DNA from: Microcyclospora pomicola
Taxonomy: Eukaryota > Ascomycota > Dothideomycetes > Capnodiales
Length of the DNA stretch: 64,000 bases
Assembly (NCBI GenBank): GCA_002786065.1
Contig: NHNY01000023.1
Location: 310,001 to 374,000, forward strand
Direction of reading: 5' to 3'
Shown here one piece after another: positions 1 through 11,721 of this stretch; positions within the stretch are counted from its first letter, which is position 1, and each line of letters begins with the position of its first letter. The position numbers and the translations under genes are program-made. The notes below the pieces were generated by a model, which searched no databases, was not told the origin of the DNA, and worked only from the letters and a program-made list of their open reading frames with translations.

Positions 1-182
1 ACCCGTGTCATCGGTCCTGGAGACGGGTTAGTACCTTAGCATTGCTACTCTAGTTCAGTTTAGCGCCAAGACCAGAACACTCTCTGTGCCCGAGGCATAA
101 ACAGCTAGTCGGTACTGCATCCCACCTGAGTCCATACAGTACATTACCGCGACAGACCTAGTAGAGCTTCCTCTGCTGCAAT

Positions 183-1280
183 ATGGCACCTGTAACTCAT
201 GTAGCACCCGGTCGACTGGGCAATCCAGATCTGAATCTGGCCACAGATCCGAGGACCAACAAGAAGCTTCTTCAGGCCATCACGCCTCTGGGCGCCGACA
301 AAAATGCCCCCGCGCCCTCGAACTTCGGCATCAAGACTCCCTTGGCAGATCTGACCAAGGCTATGGGAGCCATACACAAGCAAACTGAGGCTCTCTACAG
401 CTTCCTACCCAACGATCTTCCCGGAGACGAGCATGAGCCCGAGATTCGTCGTGAAGACAAGTCCATCCCGGGACCAGATGGCAACACCATCAAACTCCAC
501 GTCTTCCGCAAGGTCGGAACCGATGGCCCATTGCCGTGTGTGATCTACATTCACGGCGGCGGCATGACCATCCTGAACACCATGAACAAAGTGCATGAGC
601 GCTGGTGCAAGTCGCTCGCGATTGCGGGTGTCGTGTCCATCGCCGTCGACTATCGCAATGCATGGACGCCACAAGGCCACCACCCGTTCCCCGCCGGGCT
701 GAACGACTGTGCCCTCGCGGTCAACTACATCGTCACGCACAAAGAGGAACTCGGCATCGGCAAAGTCGTCGTCCAGGGCGAGAGCGGCGGCGCGAACCTC
801 TCCATCGCGACCGCGATGAAGGCCAAACGCGACGGCTGGGTCCAGGCCATCGACGGCGTCTACGGTGGAGTGCCCTACATCAGCGGCGCCTATGGCTGGC
901 CGGCCGACCGCCTGCTCCAAGAACTTCCGAGTCTTGTCGAGAACGACGGCTACTTCCTGAATCGCACCGCGTCCGCCGTCATGGCGCACTACTACACCCC
1001 GACCGAGGCGGGCAAGACCGATCCCCTGGCGTGGCCGTACCATGCCACCGAGGCCGACGTTGCGGGCCTGCCGCCACACATCCTCGCCATGGACGAGCTC
1101 GACATGCTCCGCGACGAAGGCATGGCGTTCTACCGCAAGCTGTCCGCGGCTGGCGTGGATGTCGCGGCACACGTCAATCTGGGCGTCACGCACGGCGCCT
1201 CGCTGATCTTCAGACAGGCGCTGCCCGAATTGCACAACCATGCCATCAGGGATATCACGTCGTTCGCGAAGAGTTTGTAG
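183..1280 (+). CDS. alpha/beta hydrolase, hormone-sensitive-lipase (HSL) type
   Basis: Single-exon gene of 365 residues starting at the ATG at 183. The oxyanion-hole motif HGGG is at residues 124-127 and the nucleophile elbow GESGG at 199-203 (Ser201). An Asp in the DELDMLRDEG stretch (about 307) and His337 in VTHGA complete a plausible catalytic triad. This is the layout of the HSL/abhydrolase_3 esterase family, which hydrolyses short-chain esters or lactones. No signal peptide is visible, so it is probably cytosolic. The substrate cannot be read from the sequence. The gene converges on SPT6 with 385 bp between the stops. The second half has unusually high third-position GC, which leaves long open frames on the other strand. 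Family is secure; specific function is unknown. Confidence 0.9.
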   Translation: MAPVTHVAPGRLGNPDLNLATDPRTNKKLLQAITPLGADKNAPAPSNFGIKTPLADLTKAMGAIHKQTEALYSFLPNDLPGDEHEPEIRREDKSIPGPDGNTIKLHVFRKVGTDGPLPCVIYIHGGGMTILNTMNKVHERWCKSLAIAGVVSIAVDYRNAWTPQGHHPFPAGLNDCALAVNYIVTHKEELGIGKVVVQGESGGANLSIATAMKAKRDGWVQAIDGVYGGVPYISGAYGWPADRLLQELPSLVENDGYFLNRTASAVMAHYYTPTEAGKTDPLAWPYHATEADVAGLPPHILAMDELDMLRDEGMAFYRKLSAAGVDVAAHVNLGVTHGASLIFRQALPELHNHAIRDITSFAKSL

Positions 1281-1665
1281 AGATGGTAGATGAAACACAA
1301 ATGATGATTGATGTTGCAATGTTAAATGTTGTGCTCCCGATGCATGTCTCTACACCATCATATGTGAAGCTTCTGATCTACTGAGCTAAGTTCCCACCGT
1401 GACGGGTCTCCTGCGCTCATATGTACATGCGTGGTAGATGCAGCGGTACACGCGCACATTCTAGCTGATATCACGTTTCAACGATATGGCTCTCCGCGTC
1501 TCGACAATGCCAACGTTCATATCTTTAGGCGATCCGGAATCGTTGCACTGAACTATACATGTACCTAGTTGAGTCACCTTGCCTCATTTGGATGCTCTCG
1601 AACAGTCCGCTACAAATACAGTCGATGCTCATCCAATCGATACAGACTTGACGCGCACCAGACCA
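1281..1665. other. intergenic, convergent 3' ends
   Basis: This is the space between the hydrolase stop and the SPT6 stop. It should hold both 3' UTRs. I see no gene, repeat or structured RNA. Confidence 0.6.
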
Positions 1666-4600
1666 CTACCTCCTTGGCACAGTAGCCTGCGCGCCTGGCC
1701 CTTGATGCGAGAAGAGAGTCTTGAAACCATTCTTGAGCGCACGCATATCAGGGTATTTGTGTCCCTTGAGCTCGAAGGCGTTGGGGATGACCTTGACCGG
1801 CCAGTTGGCATGCGGTGCGTTCTGCCCGTTCTTGAAGCACAGGTAGAAATAGCCGGGGTATTTGGTGTTGAGGCAGAAAGCGTACATGGCACGTTTGGGG
1901 TTGGCTTCGGTGTAGGTGGTCAACCATTGCTCTGATGCAGACATTGTTAGCAAGCTTGATCCGGTATGATAATGCTGTGGGGCAAGTGAGAAAGCAAAGA
2001 CTTACCAGTCTGCTCCCGAGAACCGGATTGGTACTTCTCATCGCCCATCATCTCGTCAACCTTTTTCGCCATTGCTTTGACGTGCAGCACGATCAGTTCA
2101 TCCAGATCAGAGTAGCTCGACCTGCCAATTTTGAGTGTCTTGCCCACACTGAACTCGTTTTCTTTATCCAGCTCAAGGACATCAATATGCGCATAAAGAT
2201 CCTCGTGGACTTTCCACGTCACGGCAAGATGATCCGGTCCTTTGGAGGAAGGTCGAATGACACAATCTCCACGACCCTGCTTAGAAAGGAAGTCAATGGC
2301 TTGGACAGTGTTGAAAGGTCTGAACAGCGGGTGTTTGATGACACGCTGAGCGCGACCGGCTTCATCGTTAGATGCCTTTTTCGCCTCTTTTCTATCGCGA
2401 GCCTCTTGCTCTTCGTCCCATTCATTGAGCTCGTGATCGAATTGACGGCGGAACGGCTTTCTGAGCTCGACCTCACGGAGCGATAGCTGAGCCGTCAACT
2501 TTTTGCGGTCGAGGAATTGGAGCTTGGCCTGAATCGTTTGATGCACTGCAAAGACCTGGCGAGCTTCTAGATGATTTTTCTCAACGTCATCAGGGAATTC
2601 GGTCGCACTGATACCGCCATCGATGCCACAGTCCAGCCTGACCTCGATGTGATCGGAAAATGCTTTCTTCACGCTCACGGGCACAATCATGCCGACTTGC
2701 AGAGTACTCTCAGTCTCTCCAGTCATCATGGTGAACATTTCGCTACTGGTCATAGAGACGAATTGTCGTCTCAGCTCTTCAAAGGGATTCTGCAGTTCTG
2801 CTCGAACAGTCTCCAACGTAGCACGCTTGCGTTGCATCATTTGCTTTTCCAGTTGATTCGCGTACTGCTCAAGTTCGAGTTCGTTGACTCTGTCTTGCTT
2901 GTCGTCCTTGATGAGCTTGCGTACCACAGCGCTGATGCCACCTTCATCGATTTCGGCCTTGACATCCTCCTCGTCGAGGTCCAGTGCATCAGCGGCGATC
3001 TTGCGAGCTACATCGTAATCTTCTGGATGAATGCGGGTGTTGTCAAGGTAGTCAGATTCTGGACTGTCCTCGAACACGACATACACAAAGCTAGCACAGT
3101 TTTGCCACACTTTCGGCGTCGTGGCGGGTTTGCGATTGCGTTCAGCATCACCATAAAGATCGCTTTGTCGATTCATGACCTCTCCACCATTCTGATTGAG
3201 CATCTTGAGCATGTGAGCGGCTTTTCTTGGTCCCAGACCTGCGACGAACGGCAACAGGTTAGCCACATAGCTATCGTTTAAAGCCTCGTTGACGTCGACT
3301 CCCACGAGATTGACCATATCGACCATGGCGGTCTCAAGCGATCGTCTGAGTTTCTCTTCTGTGATTAGATGTTGGTTTGGCTCGAAGGATATCGACGTGA
3401 TGTCCTTGCCGAGGGCGGCGTATTCCTTCATGGGATTCTGAAGGTACTTCGCCAAGGCAATGGTATAACGTGTCAACGGTGGCACCCCAGGGTGTTCGGT
3501 TGCTGCACGGTCAGAAGTCTGGTACAGCCTTGCCACTTCGTCGTTGGCTATGATGACCTCGAGAGGGTCTTGCTGCTCCATTTCGTCGTCGTCCTCGTAC
3601 GGTGTCCCGCGAAGATCCTTCTCTTCGATGATGTCCTGAAGATCCTTGTACAGTCTTCTTGTTTCCACAGACCAACCTGAGACAGCAACAATATCCGGTT
3701 TGCGACGTTCCACGAGCTCGACGAAAGCTGCCACGTCTTTGCCTTCTGGGACGAATTTTTCTGCGTTGCCCATACGCAAGTCTGTGAATTTGCCATTTTC
3801 TTGTACTCTTCCATTCTCCTCCAGGTACGCCCAGCAGATAGCATCGCCACGGTTTCCGGCGCCGTTCGATAGTGCAAGTACACGCGGTAAGGTACCGAGC
3901 AACATACCATTAGGCTTGAAAGGTGCCTGATCGAGCTTGTTCATGTAGGATTCGCGGCATTCGCGTGCTATGCTGTTCTCGCACTCGTTCTTTACGTTGT
4001 CTCGCACACCCTTCGCCATGTTCCGACTCAATTTGGCCATCGCTGTGTCGATGACCTCGCGACGCAACGCGTTCCAAGCATCGGCAATCTCAGAGAAGCT
4101 GTCGGATAAGATGCTTCGCTGAAGCTCTTCCTTGATCCGCTTTTCACCTCGCAGTTGTACCCGTACCTCTACGAGACCTTCTGACTCGGCTTTGAGCATG
4201 CGCAGAAACAGCTCAGGACGAGACGCAAGCTCGCGCAGACCCTGGTTGCACAGGTATTTGAACTCGTAGTAGGGGTGCTCTTCGTCGATGACTTTCAAGC
4301 CTTTGTCTGTACGGAAGATGTTGAAGACAGCTTGCTCAAAGAATGTCTTGCGCATGAATCTCTTCATGCGCGGATTCGTCACAATCTCCTCGACAAACAT
4401 GGCTTTTGCAGCCACCAAAACATCCTCACCGGTCTTGAACTCCGGCGCTTGAATCAGCTCGTCTGCTAGATCATCAGGACGCTTGTCCGGATCCTCGACA
4501 TACGCGCGACCAGTCTTGTCTGCGTTCTGCGCGAGGCCTTCGGCGTTGATCCCGAATGCGCGAACGAGATGATATGGTGACCCTGATCGCACTTTGTCCC

Positions 4601-6050
4601 ACATATTGCGTGTACCTCGAGCACGTTTTTGTGTTCCGTTGACCTCCGCCTCCGCCAGACTTGCGTCTTTAAGTTCGGACGAGTATTGGAAATTGAGGTA
4701 ATCCTGCAAGTCCTGGAGATCATCTAGTGTCGCAGCGGTGGGAATGAGTTGCTCAAATGTGGAGTCCTTGAAGTCCGATTGCAGATCTTTCAGTATTTCG
4801 ACGCTTCTGCGAATTGATTCTCTCTTCTCCGCAAAAGCTCGATACTTGAGATCCAGCTCGAGGATATCCCACAAGTCTGTCTGGTTAAGCAGTTTCTCCG
4901 CTCGGATCTTGAAAGCGGGAGCCTCAGGATTGTACGGGTCTGGTGGTAATGGGATCTGTTCGGAATGGATGAGATAATCCTTGCGATTCTGGAAGATGAA
5001 TGCGGGCTCATAGTTCTCCACATTCATAAACTGAAGCACATGCCTCACAGCATCTTCGAAAGGTTTGCGGAATCTGCTGTCCATGCGCTTCTTCGGGAAT
5101 ATGAAGCCAGCGATCCACGCAGGCTCCTCCGCCTCGCGCTCCACAAGTTCCTGTTCAGACAGATCCGCAATGTCCTTGTACGGCTTTCGCGCAAGTTGCA
5201 GTCGCTCAGGCACATCGGTCATACGAATGAAGTTATCCTCGTCTGTCAACATCTTCTCGACTAGCTGGGATGGCTCGAAGACGTCCTTTAGCTCGAGCGG
5301 CTTGTCCGGATCCAGCTGTTCCTCTTTCGATCGTTCTTCAACCTCTAAAGCCCACTGGAAGTCTGCCCCATCGCCAAAGGCACCACGCATGTCCTCCAAA
5401 TCAGCTTCATCCAGGCCAGAGTTCGCGAGGTTCTGGAGATCGGCAATACCAGGCCTGCGAGGTGCACGCACGCCAAGCTCTTCATCAAGCTGAGCGCCCT
5501 CTTCGTCGGGGAATTCATCTTGCTCAATGAAGTCGTCCATGTCATCTCCAAACCCGAATGCGCTGCGTCGAGGAGCCGCAGCAACTCCATCCGCGCCTTC
5601 TTCCTCATCGGAGAAAATATCTTCGACTCCGCGCGCCTCGGTGGCAGTACGGTCCTCACGGTGACCACGCTTCAGGCGCTTGAACTTGGATTGTTCTGCT
5701 TGGCGGCGGTCGTAGTCAGGGTTGATCTCACCGATCAGATCCAGATCCTCCTCGTCCAGCATGTCGTCTCCATCCTTCTCCTCGCGTCTCCGTTTCTTCT
5801 TTCTTTCCCGTTTTCTTGATTCGCCGTCCACCTCTTCTTCCTCATCATCGTCATCAGCGATGAAGCCTTCCCTGACTGCTCGTTGTGCCTCTTCATCATC
5901 ATCATCCTCTTCCTCCTCACTGGAATCGTCGATGTGACCGTTGGTTCGTCTTGCAGCAGATTGACCTGTGGGCTCTCCGGTCTCCTCATCAAATTCTTCC
6001 TCCTCCTCTTCACTACCGACTTCGGCATCTTTGTCGAAGAAAGACTCCAT
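1666..6050 (-). CDS. SPT6: transcription elongation factor Spt6
   Basis: Two exons, 6050-2006 and 1931-1666, with a 74-bp GT-AG intron (2005-1932) give 1436 residues. Spt6 is a histone chaperone that travels with RNA polymerase II. The first about 230 residues are very acidic, as in the family. Then come the helical Tex-like core, a YqgF-like region (near ALSNGAGNRGDAICWAYLEE), helix-hairpin-helix and DLD segments, an S1 domain (LQVGMIVPVSVKKAF) and the tandem SH2 module that binds phosphorylated Pol II. The second SH2 lies mostly on the small last exon: joining it restores REQT-EQWLTTYTEANP and the YPGYFYLCFKNG core. The reading frame extends six codons upstream to a GTG, but the first ATG is at 6050. 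The gene is divergent from the Ste7-type MAPKK. Confidence 0.96.
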
Positions 6051-7096
6051 CGCAAGGATGGCAAACACGTATACAAGGTCTTAGGAACGTGTGTGAGTTG
6101 AATGTGATGGTCCGAAAATGGCGATTACTACATCCAAGAACCGCATAAGTGTGCGATCCCGAGTGTGTTCCGAGCGATGAGTTCCGCAAAGCGATGTTAT
6201 AGAATTCTTGTTGCTACCTCAGCCAGGAATTGAAATCCATAACGCGCGGAGTACAGATCCGCGTTCGAATCACGAGTCACGTGATCTGGCACATGCCACG
6301 CATCACACAGAGAACGACATCACACATTGTAGAGAGATTGTGCTATCAGGTCTCTGTAGTAGAGCTCTTTTATCATGGTAGTTCACAGGTCTGCATCACG
6401 ACTGCACTAAGATCCTCTGAGATTCCCGTGTATCGAGGGGGCAGACATCTATCTGGGAAGTCCACCGAAGCACCGGCGAGCGTAGGGAGACACATAATGC
6501 GTTTTGGTCAAACGCAAGACCAATCAGTTTCTCACTTGCTTACCACAGAAGGTCATAGTAACGATATATGTGTGTATCATGTCCGACATTCTAAGTCGTG
6601 CTCCTTCGTCCGTGGATGGAATCCAGGGTCTTTGGTGACAAGTGCCCCTATCACATGAAGCAACACCACTACTCGAAACGAACGATGTACCCAACCATTG
6701 TTGTTCGTTCGAACTATTTGTCGTTAACGATTCAGGCGTCTGGCGGAATAGATACCTGCACTCGGCTTCTGCACAGCCTCATATCTAAAATTGCTTTCGC
6801 TATTTTCATTCCTCTCCACGCGCTGAGCTGTTGGCTTGAGCTCCGCGATTGGCTGCGTCACTTCTGCCGCCGACTCATGCGGGCAAGTGGGCACACACTA
6901 CTACATCCAACCCAACGACAGCGCAGATCGTCAACTGCGAGTCTATTCAGTATCAATACTGGCCTTGACGTCCGCTTCACAGCCGTCCGGTCTCTTACAT
7001 CGAACGTTTTCAAGTCTGATCCGCCGCCTTCTTGATCACGTCCTCATATCATCACTAGACTGAACCCACCCCACTGCTGGTGGGCCGAGATCCAAA
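6051..7096. other. shared upstream region of SPT6 and the MAPKK gene
   Basis: A 1046-bp divergent intergenic region that should contain the promoters of both flanking genes. It carries a TCACGTGA site, listed separately. The short open stretches in it show no coding character that I can recognise. Confidence 0.6.
6277..6284. promoter_or_regulatory. TCACGTGA E-box-like palindrome upstream of SPT6
   Basis: Perfect 8-bp palindrome with the CACGTG core, about 230 bp upstream of the SPT6 ATG. It continues as CACGTGATCTGGC, a 13-mer that also occurs upstream of the U1C gene at 31619. CACGTG is the usual core for bHLH factors such as Cbf1. Binding here is an inference. Confidence 0.4.
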
Positions 7097-8565
7097 ATGT
7101 CTAGCGATGCGTTCAAACAGCGGACGATGAAGAGGAAGAATGTCAAAGGCCTTGCCCTCAGCGCGCCGCCGAAGCCCGTCGAGCCATCTGCACAAGACTC
7201 TCAGATTCCCGGCTCACTGGGGAATGAAAACGGTACCAGGGCAGACACCCTCGAGATTGGAGTAGAGTTCCGTGGAGATTGGCGGACCGAAGACCTGGAA
7301 GTGATCAAGGATCTAGGTGCTGGTAATGGAGGTACAGTGAGCAAGGTCAGGCACACAGGATGGAACATCATGATGGCACGCAAGATCATCCACGTCGAAG
7401 CGAAGAAAGAGGTGCGGAAGCGGATCGTACGGGAGCTACAGATCATGCACGAGTGCAACTCGCCATATATCGTCTCTTTCTATGGAGCGTTCATGAATGA
7501 ATCGGGAGACGTCACTATGTGCATGGAATACATGGACTGCGGGTATGATATGGTTCCGGCTGCATCGTTATCCCTTCCGCAGCTTTGCTGACTCGGCTGC
7601 ATAGATCACTGGACAGCATCTCGAGAAACTTTGGTCCCGTACGTGTGGACGTGCTTGGCAAGATTGCCGAAGCAGTCCTAGGCGGTCTCAAATATCTTTA
7701 CGTCGCCCATCGGATCATGCACCGAGACATCAAGCCTTCGAATATCCTAATCAACAGCAAAGGTCAAATTAAGCTATGTGACTTCGGCGTTTCTTCAGAG
7801 CTGGACAATAGCGTTGCAGACACTTTCGTTGGAACGGGTACTTACATGGCGCCGGAGCGAATACAGGGGAGCCCATATACCGTCAAGAGTGATGTGTGGA
7901 GTGTAGGTCTTTCACTCATGGAGTTGGCGATTGGCAAGTTCCCCTTCAGTATAGAGAACGACGAGGATGACGAGGACGCGGGCGGGCCACAGGGCATCTT
8001 GGACCTTCTCCAGCAGATCGTGCTCGAACCTGCGCCGAAACTACCAAAGAGCGATGCCTTCCCTTCGATTCTGGATGATGTGATAGCCAAGTGTCTGATG
8101 AAAAACCCTGACGAGCGGCCTACTCCACAGGAGCTGTACGACACCGATCCTTTCCTACAAGCAGCGAAGCGCACACCGGTCGATCTTGAGCAGTGGGCTG
8201 TGAGCATGATGGAACGACACAACCGCAAGTCCCATCTGGCCCCGCAGCTTTCTCCTGCTACAAAAGCTTTGCTTCGAGGCGAGGAGACACCACGAAACGG
8301 ATCGATGAGGTCCGCTCAAGCAACCCCGACCTCTGGCGACATTCCCATAGGATCTGGGCCACTCAATGGTCCCGGTAGCGCAAGACCATTACCTGTACGT
8401 ACCGCCAGCGCACAGTCGGCGAACGACGGCATAAACTTGCCATTCCGCCAGGCGCCGTCTGGACGTTCCAGCAGACCGGATACCGCAGGCGGTGATCGTA
8501 GTGATGGAGGGTACAGGAGACCGACATCCACGCAAAAGCCAGGCTACGTCCAATACGGTGCTTAG
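7097..8565 (+). CDS. STE7: MAP kinase kinase, Ste7/MEK-2 type
   Basis: Exons 7097-7542 and 7605-8565 with a 62-bp intron (7543-7604) give 468 residues; the splice restores MEYMDCGSLDSISRNFGP. In filamentous fungi this MAPKK passes the pheromone/pathogenicity signal from the Ste11-type kinase to the Fus3/Kss1-type MAPK. Visible features are a glycine loop (DLGAGNGGTVSKV), the ATP-site Lys96, catalytic Asp190 in MHRDIKPSN, a DFG motif, and the MAPKK activation sites Ser218 and Thr222 in SVADT. The N-terminal KRKNVKGLAL fits a MAPK docking motif (basic cluster followed by L-x-L) and is characteristic of Ste7 orthologues rather than Pbs2 or Mkk1. The roughly 120-residue tail is rich in Ser, Pro and Arg and looks disordered. 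Confidence 0.95.
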
Positions 8566-10532
8566 GCCGCGGAACTTACTGAACATGATGAATGATCTCA
8601 TGTCTCGCACGAACAGCCAACGCGATATCTGCAAGCGTATGAGTTTGGATCAAAATTGCTCAAGCCCGATGATCAACATCTGGCGTAGCATGGCCAACAT
8701 CAGCTGGGAGGCGATAGCTCAGATGGTCCCGCATCCCTCACACACTACACTCGTGATGCGGTCCGCTGCCTGGTCCGAGGAGTCACATCATATGCAGCTG
8801 CCTTCACCGTCGTTGCACACAGCGAAGGACTAGCAGGCGCAGATATGATCAGGTCTCTGTGCTTCAGCTTTGAACGGTCAGGAGCGATGGATTCCAGGCG
8901 CAGAGCAATACTCGTAAGCATAGATGGTGTCTGGACGCGAATCTTCGGGTTATCCTGCTTTGACGAATGTGGAGGAAGAGGAGAGTATTTCAACCGGGGA
9001 GCTTTGACCTCGGCGATCTTAGTCATATATCACAACGACGAACATGAATGCATGTCTTTTCCCCTCTTCCGTCCACACTTCTCACGGCTGGCATCGCACA
9101 CGTACACACACGAATGAGCCAGTGCAATGTGCCCTTATGTCTTATGCCGGCCCAAGACGCCCGCACACCCGGCTTGCCATGTCTTCGGTAAGTCACCAAA
9201 TTCTTTTGGAGACTCGTGCCTATCGAGCCATCCAGCCGCATGCCTTGACGTTTCAAAGATCGTCCTTCTGGCCTATCTGCCAAGCGGAAGGCGCACCGAA
9301 AGTACATTCACGTGGAATATGGTGCTCTTGTCGGTGGCGAGGTAGCATCACATTACGAGACGATACCACGTTAGAGGAAGTACATGGGTCGTGCACCAGC
9401 ATAGCATGCTCGGGTCATAGCCCGCTATGCTGGCGAAGACCTGGGATGTGTTTCGAAAGTCGAGTCATGAGACTCACCATATATCAAACTAGCAGAGTCT
9501 CATCTTTGCCCCCTGACACGGGCAATGACCTCTAATGCATCTCTACACTCGAGTAATGGAATCGGCGGTCTTCTCGGCGTAAAGGTACGACCCACGGCAC
9601 GCACTTTATGCCGAGTAAATGCGGTGCAAACTGGGTTGCTGCACTGCTCGCAGTATAGGGCCGACGGTCACACCATTAGAGACGCAAAAGGACGGATTCC
9701 ATCGCATCATTGGATAGACCGACCCTTGAGTAGTGCTTACGAACGGAGCGTGCAGTCTGAGGCGTTTCGGGAGGTTACATTAAGGTCACATTGAGATCAT
9801 GTAGCCGCTTTGCTGGGTCGAGGGAGGTGGACACAAAGGCGCCAGATCGACAGAAAGGCGCACGAGACATCGATCACGCAACGTCGTTGTCGGCGCGTTG
9901 GCGGCAAATGCGTTGTCAAGGGTACTTGAGGGAACTTGGTATGTACCTTACAGTATGTCATGTAAATGCAGTGTACAGTACATGTGATGCAGATGCAGTA
10001 GTTGGAGTGAGATCTCCATGACTGCATGGGTCGACAGGGAGCAAAGTGCGGAGGCGGACTAGCCTGAAGCCGGATGAGCGGCAAAGTCGACTTCACTTCG
10101 AGTGCTGGCCACATGTTCTCTTGCTTTTGGCCATCAAGAACAGGATGGCGATGTGGCTAACGCTCCTCAAGTTGCATCGGCCTGCGCATCTGACCGGAGC
10201 TACGCAGTTCATCAAATTCCGATGATGACCGAAGGACTGTAAACGCCGTAATGTGATCTCAAGTCGAGTAGGTTCTGGGCTGGTTGGACAAATGCTAGCA
10301 CGCGACAAAGCAGATCAAAGTCGCCTTCTCATGGGACAGCACGTTGATCAGCGGTGCAGCGGAACATTGCCCTTCGTAGCTCTTTTTGGAGGGAAATGTG
10401 TTCACCCAAGACTTGACCTCTAGTTCAATCAGAGCACTGCACTATGGGCTCCAAACGCGTCGTTATAGGCAAAATATAGGTGGAATTGGTTCAAGTATGG
10501 CGATCGTCACGCAGACCCGGTTCATGGCTACG

Positions 10533-10571
10533 CAATTATGTCACAGGGCGCTTCACATGCTGACATAATTG
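10533..10571. repeat. perfect 11-bp inverted repeat
   Basis: Arms CAATTATGTCA (10533-10543) and TGACATAATTG (10561-10571) are perfect reverse complements separated by 17 bp. The match stops exactly at both outer ends. It could form a hairpin or be a dyad protein-binding site. No coding unit surrounds it. Confidence 0.6.
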
Positions 10572-11692
10572 ACTTCTCGAGCATAAGCTTAGTGGTCACC
10601 GGGCACATGAGTCTCGCTCTCTTGGCCAAGGACACTCGGTCACCTACGCCGACCCACGCCAGCTCATGACCGAACGGACAACCTTACGCGAACTTGTCTT
10701 GTGCCATTCTCATGCAGCCGCATTACGTTCAGAGGCTCCGTTTGCTATTTCCGAGCGCCGATCTTAAGTTCGATCTCCGTACATCTATGGGTCCATCTTC
10801 ATCAAGCCACTACACACCCAGCGACGACGATCCTGGGCTAGTCAATGTGACATAGGACGGTCGCATGGGTCACCACATCAGCAGTGGAAACCAAGACTGC
10901 ACGTCAAAGTATATGCGGTCGCAACCTCCGCTCAGGAACAAATTGGCGGCACTGCCATCAGCCGAGTTTGCAGAAACTCCGATGGCCAAAGAGCGCCATG
11001 CCGTCAGCTTGTCGCCCACCATAAGTTACAGTCACGGCCCGATTTGCGGCATAATTCTGGAGGATCGCCTATAGCGTTCCAATGCGGGGACAGCCGATGG
11101 TTTCCAGCAATTCGATCGACATTGCAATAGCCATGTCTGCCGATACATATCGTTGACGGACAGGTGTCTGAGTAGAGACTGTCTCTTCCCTCATGGTCAA
11201 TCCGATGACGTCCGCTCGTAGGTCCGGGGGTGAGAATTGTGCCTCAAATTCATGCTCACAGCCCTCAGTCTCATGATGCTACAACAATGGCTTGCCTCGG
11301 GTCTGAAAGCATCCTCCTGCAGATGCTCTATTGGCCGGCATGTGATGACTGGGTCGCATAGAGGCGGCTCCACTCCTATGTTGCCGTCACGTTTGGTATG
11401 TCCTTGCAACGATCCCTATACTTAAAGCTCATTCCGCCTCTGTCACCAGCGAGTGTGTGTTCATGATACAATTCAGACGACTTTACCCGGAACCTTCCAA
11501 GCAACAACAGATCAAGAGAGATCCATCTCTCACGAAGCTCGAAAGTCTCCACAGGCAAGCTCCAAGTCCTCTTCGAGTCCGATCTTCAACTGTCGTACGG
11601 CATACGACACCCTAGGGCAAGGCCAACTGTTCCGCACCTAAGCAGGCTGGCAGTTCCTTGGCTATCATCCAACTCGGCATAGACTGGTAGCT

Positions 11693-11712
11693 CAGCTTGC
11701 GTTAGCAAGCTG
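11693..11712 (+). repeat. 8-bp-stem hairpin 9 nt before the amylase ATG
   Basis: CAGCTTGC (11693-11700), loop GTTA, then GCAAGCTG (11705-11712): a perfect 8-bp stem with a 4-nt loop. It ends 9 nt before the amylase start at 11722 and so is probably inside the 5' leader, where it could slow scanning ribosomes. Alternatively it is a dyad transcription-factor site. The effect is inference. Confidence 0.5.
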
Positions 11713-11721
11713 TTGGCAACG

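Larger units (their letters stand above)
8566..11721. other. 3.1-kb gene-free stretch
   Basis: No convincing coding exon on either strand. The longest open frame (9044-9535, plus strand) has no recognisable family and a composition unlike the neighbouring genes. Base composition is near balanced, with no obvious AT-rich mutated repeat. It contains an 11-bp inverted repeat and ends in a hairpin just before the amylase gene, both listed separately. A rapidly evolving small gene or a non-coding transcript cannot be excluded. Confidence 0.5.

Noticed and set aside
405-1384. Long open frames antisense to, and overlapping in another frame, the alpha/beta hydrolase gene
   Set aside because: They follow from the high third-position GC of the hydrolase. 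Their translations are Arg/Ala/His-rich and match no family, while the hydrolase frame has all catalytic motifs.
6051-6068. Six-codon N-terminal extension of Spt6
   Set aside because: The extended frame starts with GTG. The first ATG, at 6050, begins the family-typical ESFFDKDAEV.
6240-6290. Possible tRNA (GTTCGAATC resembling a T-loop near 6263)
   Set aside because: The flanking bases do not form a T-stem (about 3 of 5 pairs) and no acceptor stem or A box is seen.
9044-9535. 163-codon plus-strand open frame in the gene-free stretch
   Set aside because: No recognisable domain, unusual Cys/His/Arg-rich composition, and no adjoining exon with good splice sites.
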